Notes: generated by a model from the letters alone, not told the origin. A stretch of DNA of 64,000 bases from Marivita cryptomonadis (GCF_002115725.1 NZ_JFKD01000010.1:116397-180396), one strand, 5' to 3'; counted from the stretch's first letter, positions 23,732 to 34,921 are shown. Program-made: numbers and translations.

Positions 23732-25058
23732 GGATTGGGACCTGTCGGCGCAACCGCCCATCGTCCAGACTGCGGTCGGCTTTGCGATCCAGGGATATGA
23801 GATTGCCTTGGTCTGGCTCTTGTCCCCGGCAGCATGGTCTCAATTCGCGCTTTTGATCCTGTCCTATGTCGCAGCGGTTGTCCTGACCCGTCGCATCCGC
23901 CCGGTGCTGACCCGCGTGCTGACGCCACCCGACGATAGCGTTTCAATGTTTGCCCGGATGCGACGCAGCGTGCTGCTGACGCTTCCGCTCTTGCTGCCGG
24001 TTCTGGCCTATATGTTCGCGGCGATTGGCGAACAGGTGACCCGCAGTGTATTCGGGACAGGCACGGTGATCGCATTTGGCAAGGGGCTCTTCCTGTTCCT
24101 TGCCGCCCGTGTCCTTGTTCGGGACATCATCACCGACCCGTTCCTGAAACTTCTGGGCCGCTATGTGCTGCTGCCCGTTGTCGCGCTCTATGCGGTGGGA
24201 CTGCTCGATCTGTTGACCGATCAATTGAACACCACCACCGTTTCGCTGGGAAACATCTCGTTCTCGGTCATGGCCCTATTGCGCGGTGTGATCGCGGGGT
24301 CGCTCTTGTTCTGGTTGGGGCGCTGGTCGAATGATCAATCCGCCGCCTATATCAACAAACAGGAAGAGATGCGCCCGGCCACCCGCCAGCTTGCCGCCAA
24401 GGCGGCAGAGCTTCTGATCTTCGGCCTCGCCTTTATTCTGCTGATGAACATCATGGGTGTGCCGCTCACCTCTCTTGCCGTGCTGGGCGGTGCGATCGGT
24501 GTGGGTCTCGGCTTTGGTCTGCAGAAGATCGCGTCGAACTATATCTCTGGTGTCATCCTGCTGCTCGAAGGGCAGGCGACGGTCGGCGACTATGTTGAAC
24601 TCGACAATGGGCAGGCGGGCACCATCGTCAAGACAACCGCCCGCGCGATGATCCTCGAAACCTTTGACGGGCGTTGGATCGTGGTGCCAAACGAGGATTT
24701 CATCACCACGCGGATCATCAACTATTCCGATCAGGGCAGCGCCAATCGGCTCGAGGTGGCGTTTTCGGTCAGTTATGACACCGACATCAATCTGGTACCG
24801 GATATCATCGTAGAAGCCGTTTCAAGGCATCCCGGTGTGCTGCAATCCCCCGAACCGCCCGACGTTGAACTGCGCGGGTTCGGTGACAGTGGCATCGACT
24901 TTGGCGTAGAGTTCTGGGTGAACGGTATTGATGATGGCAAAAACAAATATGCCTCGGACGTGCTGTTTCTGATCTGGAACGCGCTCAAAGAGCACAACAT
25001 CGAAATCCCCTATCCGCACCGTGTTGTCGAACTGCGCAACGCACCTTCGGCAGAGTGA
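23730..25058 (+). CDS. MscS-family mechanosensitive channel
   Basis: 442-aa inner-membrane protein. Four to five hydrophobic segments precede the pore helix and MscS core VGLGFGLQKIASNYISGVILLLEG near residue 260-285, then the beta domain (GDYVELDNGQAGTIVKTTAR) and the C-terminal domain. It opens under membrane tension to release solutes during hypo-osmotic shock. AAGGGA precedes the ATG. The gene ends GTGA, overlapping the GTG start of the flavoprotein gene. Confidence 0.9.
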   Translation: MDWDLSAQPPIVQTAVGFAIQGYEIALVWLLSPAAWSQFALLILSYVAAVVLTRRIRPVLTRVLTPPDDSVSMFARMRRSVLLTLPLLLPVLAYMFAAIGEQVTRSVFGTGTVIAFGKGLFLFLAARVLVRDIITDPFLKLLGRYVLLPVVALYAVGLLDLLTDQLNTTTVSLGNISFSVMALLRGVIAGSLLFWLGRWSNDQSAAYINKQEEMRPATRQLAAKAAELLIFGLAFILLMNIMGVPLTSLAVLGGAIGVGLGFGLQKIASNYISGVILLLEGQATVGDYVELDNGQAGTIVKTTARAMILETFDGRWIVVPNEDFITTRIINYSDQGSANRLEVAFSVSYDTDINLVPDIIVEAVSRHPGVLQSPEPPDVELRGFGDSGIDFGVEFWVNGIDDGKNKYASDVLFLIWNALKEHNIEIPYPHRVVELRNAPSAE

Positions 25059-26236
25059 CGGACGCGCTGGTCATCGGAGGCGGGCCTGCGGGCCTGATGG
25101 CGGCAGAGGCGCTGTTGACGGCGGGGCGGACGGTAACCTTGGTCGAGGCGAAGCCGTCCATCGGACGCAAGTTCCTGATGGCGGGGAAGTCGGGGTTGAA
25201 CCTTACCAAGATGCAGGCCTTCGGTCCGTTCCTTGCGACCTACGGCACTGGTCTGCATCCGACCATGCGTGCCTGTCTCAAGGCGTTCGGACCGTCTGAG
25301 GTCAAAGGCTGGGCCGAGGGTCTAGGCCAAACCACCTTCACCGGATCGACCGGACGGCTGTTTCCCCATGCGATGAAAGCGTCACCCTTGCTGCGGGCTT
25401 GGCTGGCGCGGCTAGATGCATTGGGGCTTGAACGGCACACCCGCTGGCGCTGGGTCGATTGGGAACGGAACATCCACCATTTTGAAACGCCCGAAGGCGC
25501 ACGCGTCCTAACACCGCGGGTCACTGTGTTTGCGCTTGGCGGGGCAAGCTGGGCGAGGCTGGGGTCTGACGGACACTGGGCAGAACGTTTCGCAGCGAAC
25601 GGGATCGAGGTCGCTCCATTTCAGCCGTCGAATGTCGGGCAGTTGGTAGAGTGGTCCGATCACATGGTCCGCCATTTTGGCGCTCCGCTGAAAGGCATTG
25701 CCTTACACGCAGGCGATCAGGTGTCGCGTGGTGAGGTGGTGATCTCGAAACGCGGCTTGGAAGGGGGCGGCGTCTATCCGCTAGCACCATCCTTGCGCGA
25801 AGGGGCTGATCTGACCTTGGACCTGATGCCCGACCTCAGCCTTCAAGCGGTGGTCGAGCGTTTGGCGAAACCCAAAGGCAAGGCCAGCCTGTCGAACCAC
25901 CTTCGCCGTGTGTTGAAGCTGTCCCCTGCGGCGCAGGCCATTTTGCGGGAGTTCGTGCATCCTTTGCCGCATGACCCAATCGCACTGGCGCAGATGATCA
26001 AGGCGGTTCCGATCCGACACGCGGGCTTGCGCCCGATGGATGAAGCGATCTCGACTGCCGGCGGTGTGTCCTTTGACGCGCTTGACGACACGCTGATGCT
26101 CAAGGACCGACCCGGCACGTTTTGCGCGGGCGAGATGCTTGACTGGGATGCGCCCACGGGCGGCTATCTGCTGACCGCCTGTTTCGCCACCGGGCTTTGG
26201 GCCGGGCGTCACGCGGCGGAATACGACAGGCCGTGA
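25055..26236 (+). CDS. HI0933-type FAD flavoprotein (TIGR03862-like)
   Basis: 393 aa. N-terminal FAD motif VIGGGPAGLMAAEALLTAGR followed by the family signature GRKFLMAGKSGLNLT, and a C-terminal second flavin segment FCAGEMLDWDAPTGGYLL. Members are NAD(P)/FAD-dependent oxidoreductases of unknown substrate. It begins with GTG overlapping the MscS stop (GTGA), so translation is coupled. No functional link to the channel is obvious. Confidence 0.87.
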   Translation: MTDALVIGGGPAGLMAAEALLTAGRTVTLVEAKPSIGRKFLMAGKSGLNLTKMQAFGPFLATYGTGLHPTMRACLKAFGPSEVKGWAEGLGQTTFTGSTGRLFPHAMKASPLLRAWLARLDALGLERHTRWRWVDWERNIHHFETPEGARVLTPRVTVFALGGASWARLGSDGHWAERFAANGIEVAPFQPSNVGQLVEWSDHMVRHFGAPLKGIALHAGDQVSRGEVVISKRGLEGGGVYPLAPSLREGADLTLDLMPDLSLQAVVERLAKPKGKASLSNHLRRVLKLSPAAQAILREFVHPLPHDPIALAQMIKAVPIRHAGLRPMDEAISTAGGVSFDALDDTLMLKDRPGTFCAGEMLDWDAPTGGYLLTACFATGLWAGRHAAEYDRP

Positions 26237-26243
26237 CGTGACG

Positions 26244-26273
26244 TTGGGGCGTGACACGTCAACTTGGGGCGTG
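26244..26273 (+). promoter_or_regulatory. Direct repeat TTGGGGCGTG upstream of fadH
   Basis: TTGGGGCGTG occurs at 26244-26253 and 26264-26273, exactly 20 bp apart (two helical turns), 30 bp before the fadH start. This spacing suits a regulator binding the same face of DNA twice. No known consensus is matched. Confidence 0.45.
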
Positions 26274-26281
26274 TCAGGTGA

Positions 26282-28330
<2,049 letters not shown>

Positions 28331-28369
28331 GGAACAGGTTGGTTGCCTGATGCGTTGATGAGTCAGACG

Positions 28370-28388
28370 GCGGGGCACGAGGCCCCGC
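28370..28388 (+). terminator. Hairpin after fadH
   Basis: Perfect 7-bp stem GCGGGGC / GCCCCGC with 5-nt loop (28370-28388), followed only by TT. Weak intrinsic terminator. Confidence 0.5.
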
Positions 28389-28418
28389 TTGGACATTCAA
28401 TACATCAGGAGGCCAAAA

Positions 28419-28979
28419 ATGCCTGCAATCAGTGACGCAAAAATCCTACTCATTTCCACCCACGGTTTTGAACAATCCGAACTGGAATTCCCGCGCGATC
28501 AGTTGCGCGCCAAGGGAGCGACGCTTCATGTCGCGACGCCTGATGGCAATGCCATCAAGGGTTGGGAAGGCAGCGACTGGGGTCGTGAGGCCGAGGCCGA
28601 TGCCAGGATCGCGGACGTGTCTGCCGACGATTACGATGCGCTGGTCATTCCCGGCGGTCAGATCAACCCGGACATTCTGCGCGTGAATGACGACGTGCTG
28701 GAACTGGTCCGCGCGTTCCATGATCAGGGCAAGACAATTGCCGCGGTCTGTCACGCACCGTGGGTGCTGATCGAAGCGGGTATCCTGAAGGGGCGCGATG
28801 CCACCTCGTACCATTCCATCAAAACCGACGTGATTAACGCTGGTGCAAACTGGAAAGATGAAGCTGTGGTTGTGGATCAGGCGATCATCACAAGCCGCCA
28901 GCCTGACGACCTCAAGGCGTTTGTGTCCAAGATCGTGGAAGAGATCGAAGAGGGCAAGCACCAGCGCAAGGCTGCGTAA
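28419..28979 (+). CDS. DJ-1/PfpI-family protein (type 1 glutamine amidotransferase fold)
   Basis: 186 aa. The nucleophile elbow is AAVCHAPWVL (C111) and the conserved Glu is in HGFEQSE near residue 18. The PfpI/YhbO branch is associated with stress protection and, debatably, protein or nucleotide deglycation. AGGAGG lies 6 bp before the ATG at 28419; a start at 28389 would place the ribosome site inside the gene. Confidence 0.9.
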   Translation: MPAISDAKILLISTHGFEQSELEFPRDQLRAKGATLHVATPDGNAIKGWEGSDWGREAEADARIADVSADDYDALVIPGGQINPDILRVNDDVLELVRAFHDQGKTIAAVCHAPWVLIEAGILKGRDATSYHSIKTDVINAGANWKDEAVVVDQAIITSRQPDDLKAFVSKIVEEIEEGKHQRKAA

Positions 28980-29002
28980 GCCGCGACCTCAGGACGGAAT
29001 GG

Positions 29003-29029
29003 AAAGCCGGGCTTTGTGCCCGGCTTTTT
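29003..29029. terminator. Terminator between the DJ-1/PfpI and DUF4399 genes
   Basis: 10-bp stem AAAGCCGGGC / GCCCGGCTTT with loop TTTGT, then TT. It ends the DJ-1/PfpI gene; the stop of the convergent DUF4399 gene is at 29031. Confidence 0.85.
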
Positions 29030-29030
29030 G

Positions 29031-29474
29031 TCATTCGGTGACGGTGATCGTAATCACTTCGCTGACCACAGCAGGATTGTGGGGGACGTGGAAATGGTCG
29101 CCCAGCACCAACTGAATTGTGTGCGTCCCGGCTGGTAGATCAAGACTGGCCTGTGTCTGGCCACCACCGAAATGCAGGTGGTTTTCGTCGGATGGAATGC
29201 CGTTCGCGATCAGTTCCGCATCGTCGGCGCCTTCGCCGAACGGCGCGCGGTTGAGCAGGATGTGGTGATGGCCGGTGGATTCTTTTTCGACGCCAGCAGG
29301 GGCGACGCCCATTCCGGCAAGTCCGAAGATCACGGTGACCGGGGACTGTACGGTCGTGCCGTTTTCGAGATTCACGACATAGACCGCCGCGTCGGCGGGC
29401 GCGGGCGTTTCGTTGGCTTGGGCAAAGGTGGCAGACGCAAGGGCAATCGTAGCCCCGAAAATAAAACGATACAT
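29031..29474 (-). CDS. Exported DUF4399-type protein
   Basis: 147 aa. A signal peptide (MYRFIFGATIALASATFAQA) precedes a His-rich beta domain with STGHHHILLN, DENHLHFGGGQTQASLDLP and LVLGDHFHVPHNP, the hallmark of DUF4399. The clustered histidines suggest metal binding in the periplasm; function unknown. GGGAGGAGT precedes the ATG at 29474; the open frame extends upstream without homology. It is divergent from the LysR gene. Confidence 0.85.
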   Translation of the reverse strand: MYRFIFGATIALASATFAQANETPAPADAAVYVVNLENGTTVQSPVTVIFGLAGMGVAPAGVEKESTGHHHILLNRAPFGEGADDAELIANGIPSDENHLHFGGGQTQASLDLPAGTHTIQLVLGDHFHVPHNPAVVSEVITITVTE

Positions 29475-29690
29475 GAATACTCCTCCCTGATGAGGAAGTG
29501 TGCCTTCCCCTAGGTCAAAGATAGGCCGGGATATGCAATTCGCACAATCACGGTTACGCCATATGAGGGTTAATTTGCCGTTTCCGTCTGCACGACATTG
29601 CCCAACAAAACCCAGATATTGTCTGCAGTGCGCCCAAGTCGCGCCTGATTTGACCGTCATACCTTCCTCAACGAAACACGAGGAATACGT

Positions 29691-30596
29691 ATGGACCGTC
29701 TTACCGAAATGGAGGCCTTTGCCACAGTTGTGGATCAGGGTGGCTTCACTGACGCGGCCAAGAAGATGGGGATTTCAAAATCCGCTGTCTCGAAGCATGT
29801 GTCCTCTTTGGAAGCGCGACTTGGTGCGCGGCTTTTGAACCGGACAACGCGGCGTGTGAGCCCGACCGAGATCGGCCTTGCCTATTACGATCGCGCCCGT
29901 CGGGTGCTGAACGATGCGGGCGAGGCTGATGCGCTGGTCACGTCGATGCAATCTGCGCCGTCCGGTTTGTTGCGGATCAGTGTAGCGACCGATTTCGGGG
30001 TGAACCACCTGTCGCCTGTGCTGGGCGAATTCCTGTCGGATTTCCCGGATATCACGGTGAACATGGTGCTGAACAACCGCTACGTCGAACTGATTTCTGA
30101 AGGGTTCGATATGGCAGTGCGCATCGGTGAGCTGGAAGACAGCACGCTGCGGGCGCGCAAGCTGACCGAGACCACCAAGCGCATGATCGCAGCGCCGGGG
30201 TATTTCGAGAAATATGGCCGTCCGCGTCGGATCGACGATCTGAACGAACACAAGCTTTTGCATTATTCGAACCAGTCGAGCGGCAACGTGTGGAAAGTGA
30301 CGGCACCTTCGGGTGAAAAACGCCAAATCCGCACGGCTGGTTGGCTTTCGGTGAACGATGGTCAGTCGTTGCTCAATGCCTGTGTGGCAGGGCTGGGCAT
30401 CGCGTATCTGCCATCTTTTCTCTACGCCGATGCTATGGCGCAGGGTCTGGTCGAAGATGCGATCCCCGATCTACCGATCGACACGCAAGGCATCTACGCC
30501 GTCTACCCTCCGGGCCGGTTCACGCAGCCCAAGGTACGCGCTTTCATCGACTTTCTGGTTCACCAGTTTGCTGACAAAGGCCCGAAGGACTGGTAA
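29691..30596 (+). CDS. LysR-family transcriptional regulator
   Basis: 301 aa. N-terminal winged helix-turn-helix (FATVVDQGGFTDAAKKMGIS KSAVSKHVSSLEARLGARLL, split here for length) and a C-terminal substrate-binding-like effector domain. It belongs to the branch often regulating small oxidoreductase or stress genes. It is divergent from the DUF4399 gene, a possible target, but no T-N11-A operator stands out clearly. Confidence 0.92.
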   Translation: MDRLTEMEAFATVVDQGGFTDAAKKMGISKSAVSKHVSSLEARLGARLLNRTTRRVSPTEIGLAYYDRARRVLNDAGEADALVTSMQSAPSGLLRISVATDFGVNHLSPVLGEFLSDFPDITVNMVLNNRYVELISEGFDMAVRIGELEDSTLRARKLTETTKRMIAAPGYFEKYGRPRRIDDLNEHKLLHYSNQSSGNVWKVTAPSGEKRQIRTAGWLSVNDGQSLLNACVAGLGIAYLPSFLYADAMAQGLVEDAIPDLPIDTQGIYAVYPPGRFTQPKVRAFIDFLVHQFADKGPKDW

Positions 30597-30630
30597 GACA
30601 TCCTCCCTCGTCTGTTCGCAGACCACCTTC

Positions 30631-30664
30631 ACGCCTCGGACGCCATAGCCGGGGCGTTTTTTTA
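30631..30664 (+). terminator. Terminator of the LysR gene
   Basis: 9-bp stem ACGCCTCGG / CCGGGGCGT (one G:U pair), 9-nt loop, then an uninterrupted run of eight T from 30657. Canonical intrinsic terminator. Confidence 0.88.
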
Positions 30665-30739
30665 TGCCGGTTTCCGGGTTGCGACCTGTGGCTGGTGGAG
30701 GCAGTGTCTGGCGACCTGATCCCCTGACGGAGCGATGCC

Positions 30740-31528
30740 ATGCCCTTTACCCTTGCCACCTGGAACATCAATTCGGTTCGTCTGCGCGAAGGGCTGGTGG
30801 CCAAGCTGATGTCCGAGGAGGCGCCAGATGTGTTGTGCCTTCAGGAGTGCAAAAGCCCGGTCGAGAAAATCCCGATGGAGCAGTTTCAGGCGCTGGGCTA
30901 TGGGCACATGGTTGCACGGGGGCAGAAGGGCTATAACGGCGTTGCCATCCTGTCGAAGCTGCCGATCGAAGATCTGGGCGACAAGGATTTCGCCAGTTTA
31001 GGGCATGCGCGACATGTTGCGGGACGGCTGGAGAATGGTGTGACCATTCACAATTTCTACGTGCCTGCGGGTGGAGATGTGCCGGACCGCGAGGTGAACG
31101 AAAAGTTTGGGCAGAAGTTGGATTACCTGACGGAGATGCGGGACTGGTTCCATTCGGAGCGTCCTGAGAAGGCGATCCTTGTCGGTGACCTGAACATCGC
31201 ACCGCGCGAGGATGATGTCTGGTCGCACAAGCAATTGCTCAAGGTGGTGAGTCATACGCCGATTGAAGTCGAGCATTTCGGTGAAACGCAGGATGCGGGT
31301 GGCTGGGTCGATGTGACCCGGCAGGATATCCCCGACGGGTTGCTCTATTCGTGGTGGAGTTATCGCGCCAAGGATTGGGATGCAGCAGATAAGGGGCGGC
31401 GGCTGGACCATGTGTGGGCGACGCCGGATATTTCGAACGCGGCGCATTCCAGTCGGGTCTTGCGGGATGCGCGCGGGTGGCAGCAGCCCAGCGATCATGC
31501 GCCGGTGTTTGCGACGTTTGATCTGTGA
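30740..31528 (+). CDS. xthA: Exodeoxyribonuclease III
   Basis: 262 aa, AP-endonuclease/exonuclease III of base-excision repair. Catalytic motifs are in order: LATWNINSVR, CLQECK (Glu), GDLNIAPRED (Asp-Asn) and SDHAPVFATF (Asp-His). Full length for the family. Other repair genes (dinB, the restriction-type genes) are elsewhere; no operon partner is evident, although the DUF6356-like gene follows 148 bp on. Confidence 0.93.
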   Translation: MPFTLATWNINSVRLREGLVAKLMSEEAPDVLCLQECKSPVEKIPMEQFQALGYGHMVARGQKGYNGVAILSKLPIEDLGDKDFASLGHARHVAGRLENGVTIHNFYVPAGGDVPDREVNEKFGQKLDYLTEMRDWFHSERPEKAILVGDLNIAPREDDVWSHKQLLKVVSHTPIEVEHFGETQDAGGWVDVTRQDIPDGLLYSWWSYRAKDWDAADKGRRLDHVWATPDISNAAHSSRVLRDARGWQQPSDHAPVFATFDL

Positions 31529-31676
31529 TCATGTGGGTGGGTGAGATTTTTTCCCATCATTGAATCATAAGTTGCGAAAATGTCCCAGCATCTATGCGAC
31601 ACGCCATGGTTTTTGGGAAAACCGCTCTTTGCTGATCTGCCATGATGTTGGCAAGCATCGAACCAAGGAGCACCCC

Positions 31677-31931
31677 ATGGCAGTTCAAGACACCGATACA
31701 GCAGCGCGGCCCGGTTTTCTTCGCGGGTTTGTCGACCATCCGGCGAGTGTGAATGAAACCTACCTGCAACATGCGGGCTTTGCGTTTGGTTTTGCCGGGC
31801 GGTTGTTTCTGGCGTCTATGGCGGCGCTGATCCATGCGATCATTCCGCCGCTGTTCGAGACCACGGCAAGCCGAATGATCCGTAAGATGCACGCGCGGAT
31901 TGAAGCGCGGCATACCAACGCCGAGCACTGA
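31677..31931 (+). CDS. Small DUF6356-like membrane protein
   Basis: 84 aa. N-terminal signature RGFVDHPASVNETYLQHAGF and a central hydrophobic stretch FAGRLFLASMAALIHAIIPPLF, ending in a basic tail. This is what I recognise as a small conserved family often annotated DUF6356. AAGGAG lies 7 bp before the ATG at 31677. It ends 2 bp before the amidotransferase gene, so the two are cotranscribed; role unknown. Confidence 0.75.
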   Translation: MAVQDTDTAARPGFLRGFVDHPASVNETYLQHAGFAFGFAGRLFLASMAALIHAIIPPLFETTASRMIRKMHARIEARHTNAEH

Positions 31932-31933
31932 AC

Positions 31934-32725
31934 ATGTGTCGCCTTGCCGCCTATCTGGGACCGGCCGTTCCGATTGCGCATGTTGTTGTCGATCCGGCGC
32001 ATTCTTTGTTGGAGCAGAGTCAGCACGCAAATGAGGCCAAGCTTGCTGTGCAGGGCGACGGGTTTGGGTTCGCGTGGTACGCCGAAGGCGCAGGGCCGGG
32101 TTTGTATCGCGATGTTCTGCCTGCGTGGTCTGACGGCAACCTATTGAGCCTGTGCAAGATGATCCGATCTCCACTGTTTCTGGCGCATGTCAGGGCGTCC
32201 ACCACAGGTGAAACCACGCGGTTGAACTGCCATCCCTTTGCGCATCGGCGCTGGTCGTTCATGCACAATGGGCAAGTGCCGGATATCGACCGTATTCGTC
32301 GCGCACTGGAAGCATTGTTGCCGGATGACCTGTATCTCGCGCGTAGGGGGACAACGGACTCTGAATTGATCTTCCTGTTGCTTCTGGCGCATGGGCTTGA
32401 GGACAATCCGGCAGAGGCCGTGCAGTCCGTTGTGGCGCTGTTGCAGGAGCACAGTTGCTATGGGCAGGGTTGCGACGAGGCGGTGCGGCTGACCTGCGTG
32501 ATGTCGGATGGTGACGCGATCTATGCGTTCCGTCATTCCAGTGATGCGCGGGCGCCCAGCCTTTATGCGGCGGAAACACGCGAGGGTGGCTGGGTTCTGG
32601 CGTCAGAGCCATTGGACTCCAAAACGCTGACGTGGGCTGCGATTGAGCCGGACGCGTTGGTGACGCTGTCTCACGGTGGTGTATCGCGGGTCCCTTTGGC
32701 TTTTGACGTGGCCCGCGCGGCTTAG
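31934..32725 (+). CDS. Class II glutamine amidotransferase
   Basis: 263 aa, Ntn-type glutaminase domain with the nucleophile Cys2 exposed after Met removal (MCRLAAYLG), GDGFGFAWY, the LAHVRAST strand, NCHPF and the FMHNGQVP motif. It resembles YafJ/EgtC-like stand-alone amidotransferases; no ergothioneine genes are nearby so I do not assign egtC. Its TAG overlaps the TAA of the convergent GntR gene by two bases. Confidence 0.88.
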   Translation: MCRLAAYLGPAVPIAHVVVDPAHSLLEQSQHANEAKLAVQGDGFGFAWYAEGAGPGLYRDVLPAWSDGNLLSLCKMIRSPLFLAHVRASTTGETTRLNCHPFAHRRWSFMHNGQVPDIDRIRRALEALLPDDLYLARRGTTDSELIFLLLLAHGLEDNPAEAVQSVVALLQEHSCYGQGCDEAVRLTCVMSDGDAIYAFRHSSDARAPSLYAAETREGGWVLASEPLDSKTLTWAAIEPDALVTLSHGGVSRVPLAFDVARAA

Positions 32726-33510
32726 GCGCGCATGTTCAGTAGGGCTTTGCGGCGGCGCGAGACCGTTTCGCGCCGGTCCTGCGCCCGTCCGACCCGGAAA
32801 CTGCGCGCAACGAAATCAATGTGATCGGCGGCTGCATCGGCCGCTTCTTCCGGTTTGCCACGAATGATCGCATCGGCGATGCGCTTGTGCTGGTCCAGCA
32901 GCATTTCCCCCGTGCCGTCGATGGCGCGCAGAAAATCCCGATTGTAGAACACGTTGCGCGCCATGAGCTGGTAGATCGCGGCCATGGTGTGGACCATGAG
33001 CGAATTGTGACTGGCGTCGACGATGGCGGCATGAAACCGGACGTCCGCATCGCGTGAGGTTTCGGCATCGCCTTTGGTATGGGCCTCTTCAAGCTCGTGG
33101 ATGATGCCCTTGAGAAGCTCCCAATCCTCTTCGGTGGCGCGTTCGGCGGCCAGCATTGCGGCAAAGCTTTCCTGTTCGCGGCGAAATTCGAGGTAATCCT
33201 CGAACGCGGTGACGTGGCGTGCGTAGAGATCGACCAGCGCGGGGGACATCGCCGACCCGACAAGGGGGGCGACGAAATTGCCTTCGCCGTGGCGGACGAT
33301 GATCAGGCCGTTTTCTTCCAGCCGTTTGAGCGCCTCGCGCACTTTGGGGCGGGAGACTTTCATCTCGTCCGCCAATGTGCGCTCAGACGGTAGGCGGGTG
33401 CCGTCCTTGAGCACGCCGGACACGATCAGCTCTTCGATGTGGTGAACGATGGTGTCCGCCACCGATTCGTGACCGACGGGTCCGAAGAGATTTGCGACTG
33501 AGTTCGGCAT
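32722..33510 (-). CDS. GntR-family regulator, FadR subfamily (FCD domain)
   Basis: 262 aa. Winged-helix N-terminus (LPSERTLADEMKVSRPKVREAL, about residues 40-62) and an FCD domain with metal-binding His residues (RFHAAIVDASHN, QHKRIADAI, DAAADHIDFV). FCD regulators sense small carboxylates. It diverges from the TRAP-dld genes and probably represses them until lactate is present, as PdhR/LldR-type proteins do; that is inferred from position. Confidence 0.9.
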   Translation of the reverse strand: MPNSVANLFGPVGHESVADTIVHHIEELIVSGVLKDGTRLPSERTLADEMKVSRPKVREALKRLEENGLIIVRHGEGNFVAPLVGSAMSPALVDLYARHVTAFEDYLEFRREQESFAAMLAAERATEEDWELLKGIIHELEEAHTKGDAETSRDADVRFHAAIVDASHNSLMVHTMAAIYQLMARNVFYNRDFLRAIDGTGEMLLDQHKRIADAIIRGKPEEAADAAADHIDFVARSFRVGRAQDRRETVSRRRKALLNMRA

Positions 33511-33829
33511 CGGGTGTCCTGCGTGTCAGATCGTTAGTGGTAAAATAAGTGATCCTTAAAAGTGATCAACGAAAATGTCGCAGCTATGCGTTGGGCGCGG
33601 GTCTGGGTTGCGCATAAAGAATATTAAAATCAGAAGTTTGCCCAAAAATAACTTTCAGAAATATTTTTTGAAGACAAACGGTGAGCAGAAGCATTTCGCA
33701 CGGGTTCGGGAGGTAGTGGTCACAAAATCGTTGATTTCAAGGGGTGGTAAATAATATGAACCACTGCATCCCGGGTGAGCGGCCCGGTGATTTTTCCCGG
33801 CGCAGGCCGGAAGACCCTGAGGAGGAAAT
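33511..33829. promoter_or_regulatory. Divergent control region between the GntR gene and the TRAP operon
   Basis: 319 bp, AT-rich against the background. It contains the direct repeat AAGTGATC at 33547-33554 and 33560-33567 (13 bp apart), close to the GntR start, and GTGGT-N11-ACCAC around 33744-33764 near the TRAP side. Neither matches FadR-type TGGTNNNACCA exactly. No small gene is supported. AGGAGG precedes dctP. Confidence 0.5.
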
Positions 33830-34882
33830 ATGAAAAACGTACTCACCAGCCTGGCCGTGGCAGCGGCTGTTCTGACAGCCCCGGCCGCCCATGCCGCTGA
33901 CAAGCTTTTGCTTAAGACGCCGATTGCGTTCTCGACCGCGTTGCCGGGTCTTGGCACGCCGATCCCGCGTGTGGCGGATCAGCTTGACCTGATGTCGGGC
34001 GGCACTCTCAAGATGAAGGTCTATGAGCCGGGCAAGCTTGTTGATCCGTTTGAAATTCTGGACGCGGTCAGCACTGGGAAGATCAATTCGGGCTATACGA
34101 CCGCCGGTTACTGGGCGGGCAAAATCCCAGCTTCGCCGCTGTTTTCCGCTGTCCCGTTCGGCCCCGAGGCGGGCGAGTACATGGCGTGGCTGTATTATGG
34201 CAATGGCATGAGCCTGTACCAAGAGATGTACGATCAGGCCGGATACAACGTACACGTCCTGCCTTGCGCGATCATTGCTCCGGAGACGTCGGGTTGGTTT
34301 GCGAAAGAGATCAACACGCCTGCCGACCTTGAAGGGCTGAAAATGCGGTTCTTCGGTCTGGGTGGCAAAGTCATGCAGAAGCTGGGTGTCGCGACATCGC
34401 TCCTGCCCGGTGGTGAGATTTTCCCGGCGCTGGAAAAAGGCGCGATCGACGCGACCGAGTTCTCGATGCCTGCGATCGATGCGCGTCTTGGGTTCCACAA
34501 GTTGGTCAAGTACAACTACTTCCCCGGCTGGCACCAGCAGGCGACCGTGTTCGAGCTGATGATCAACAAGGACGTCTGGAACGAGGCCTCGGAACAGCAT
34601 CAGGCGATCATCACCAACGCGTGCAAGGCGTCGATGGCCGACAGTTTTGCCGAAGGTGAGGCGCTTCAGTTCAATGCCATGATCGACAACGTCGAGAACA
34701 ACGGCGTCGAGATCAAGCAGTGGTCGGATGAGATGCTCACGACCTTTGAGGCGACATGGGACGCGGTTGCCGAAGAGGAAGCGGCGAACAACGAGTTCTT
34801 CGCCAAGGTCTTGGCGGACCTGAATGACTTCCGCGATGGCTACACGCTTTGGAAAGAGAACGCTTTCCTGCCGCGCAAATAA
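33830..34882 (+). CDS. TRAP transporter substrate-binding protein (DctP family)
   Basis: 350 aa, periplasmic. A signal peptide covers MKNVLTSLAVAAAVLTAPAA then HAADK. The body has TRAP-type motifs (GTPIPRVADQLDLMSGGTLK, WFAKEINTPADLEGLKMRF, GGEIFPALEKGAIDATEFS). The subgroup is the one in which the ligand is often a 2-oxo- or hydroxy-acid. Position before dld suggests D-lactate or a related hydroxyacid. A hairpin after the stop may let this gene be expressed above the permease gene. Confidence 0.9.
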   Translation: MKNVLTSLAVAAAVLTAPAAHAADKLLLKTPIAFSTALPGLGTPIPRVADQLDLMSGGTLKMKVYEPGKLVDPFEILDAVSTGKINSGYTTAGYWAGKIPASPLFSAVPFGPEAGEYMAWLYYGNGMSLYQEMYDQAGYNVHVLPCAIIAPETSGWFAKEINTPADLEGLKMRFFGLGGKVMQKLGVATSLLPGGEIFPALEKGAIDATEFSMPAIDARLGFHKLVKYNYFPGWHQQATVFELMINKDVWNEASEQHQAIITNACKASMADSFAEGEALQFNAMIDNVENNGVEIKQWSDEMLTTFEATWDAVAEEEAANNEFFAKVLADLNDFRDGYTLWKENAFLPRK

Positions 34883-34894
34883 ATCTGCGCACCG

Positions 34895-34921
34895 GCGGCG
34901 GCCCCGGTGAAGGGTCGCCGC
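34895..34921 (+). terminator. Hairpin between dctP and dctQM
   Basis: 10-bp stem GCGGCGGCCC / GGGTCGCCGC (one G:U), 7-nt loop, then CTTTATTCGTTTT. Likely partial terminator or 3'-end stabiliser for the binding-protein transcript. Confidence 0.65.

Noticed and set aside
33744..33764. GTGGT-N11-ACCAC as a FadR/PdhR operator
   Set aside because: Arms are short and the spacer differs from the TGGTNNNACCA pattern; kept only as a weak note.
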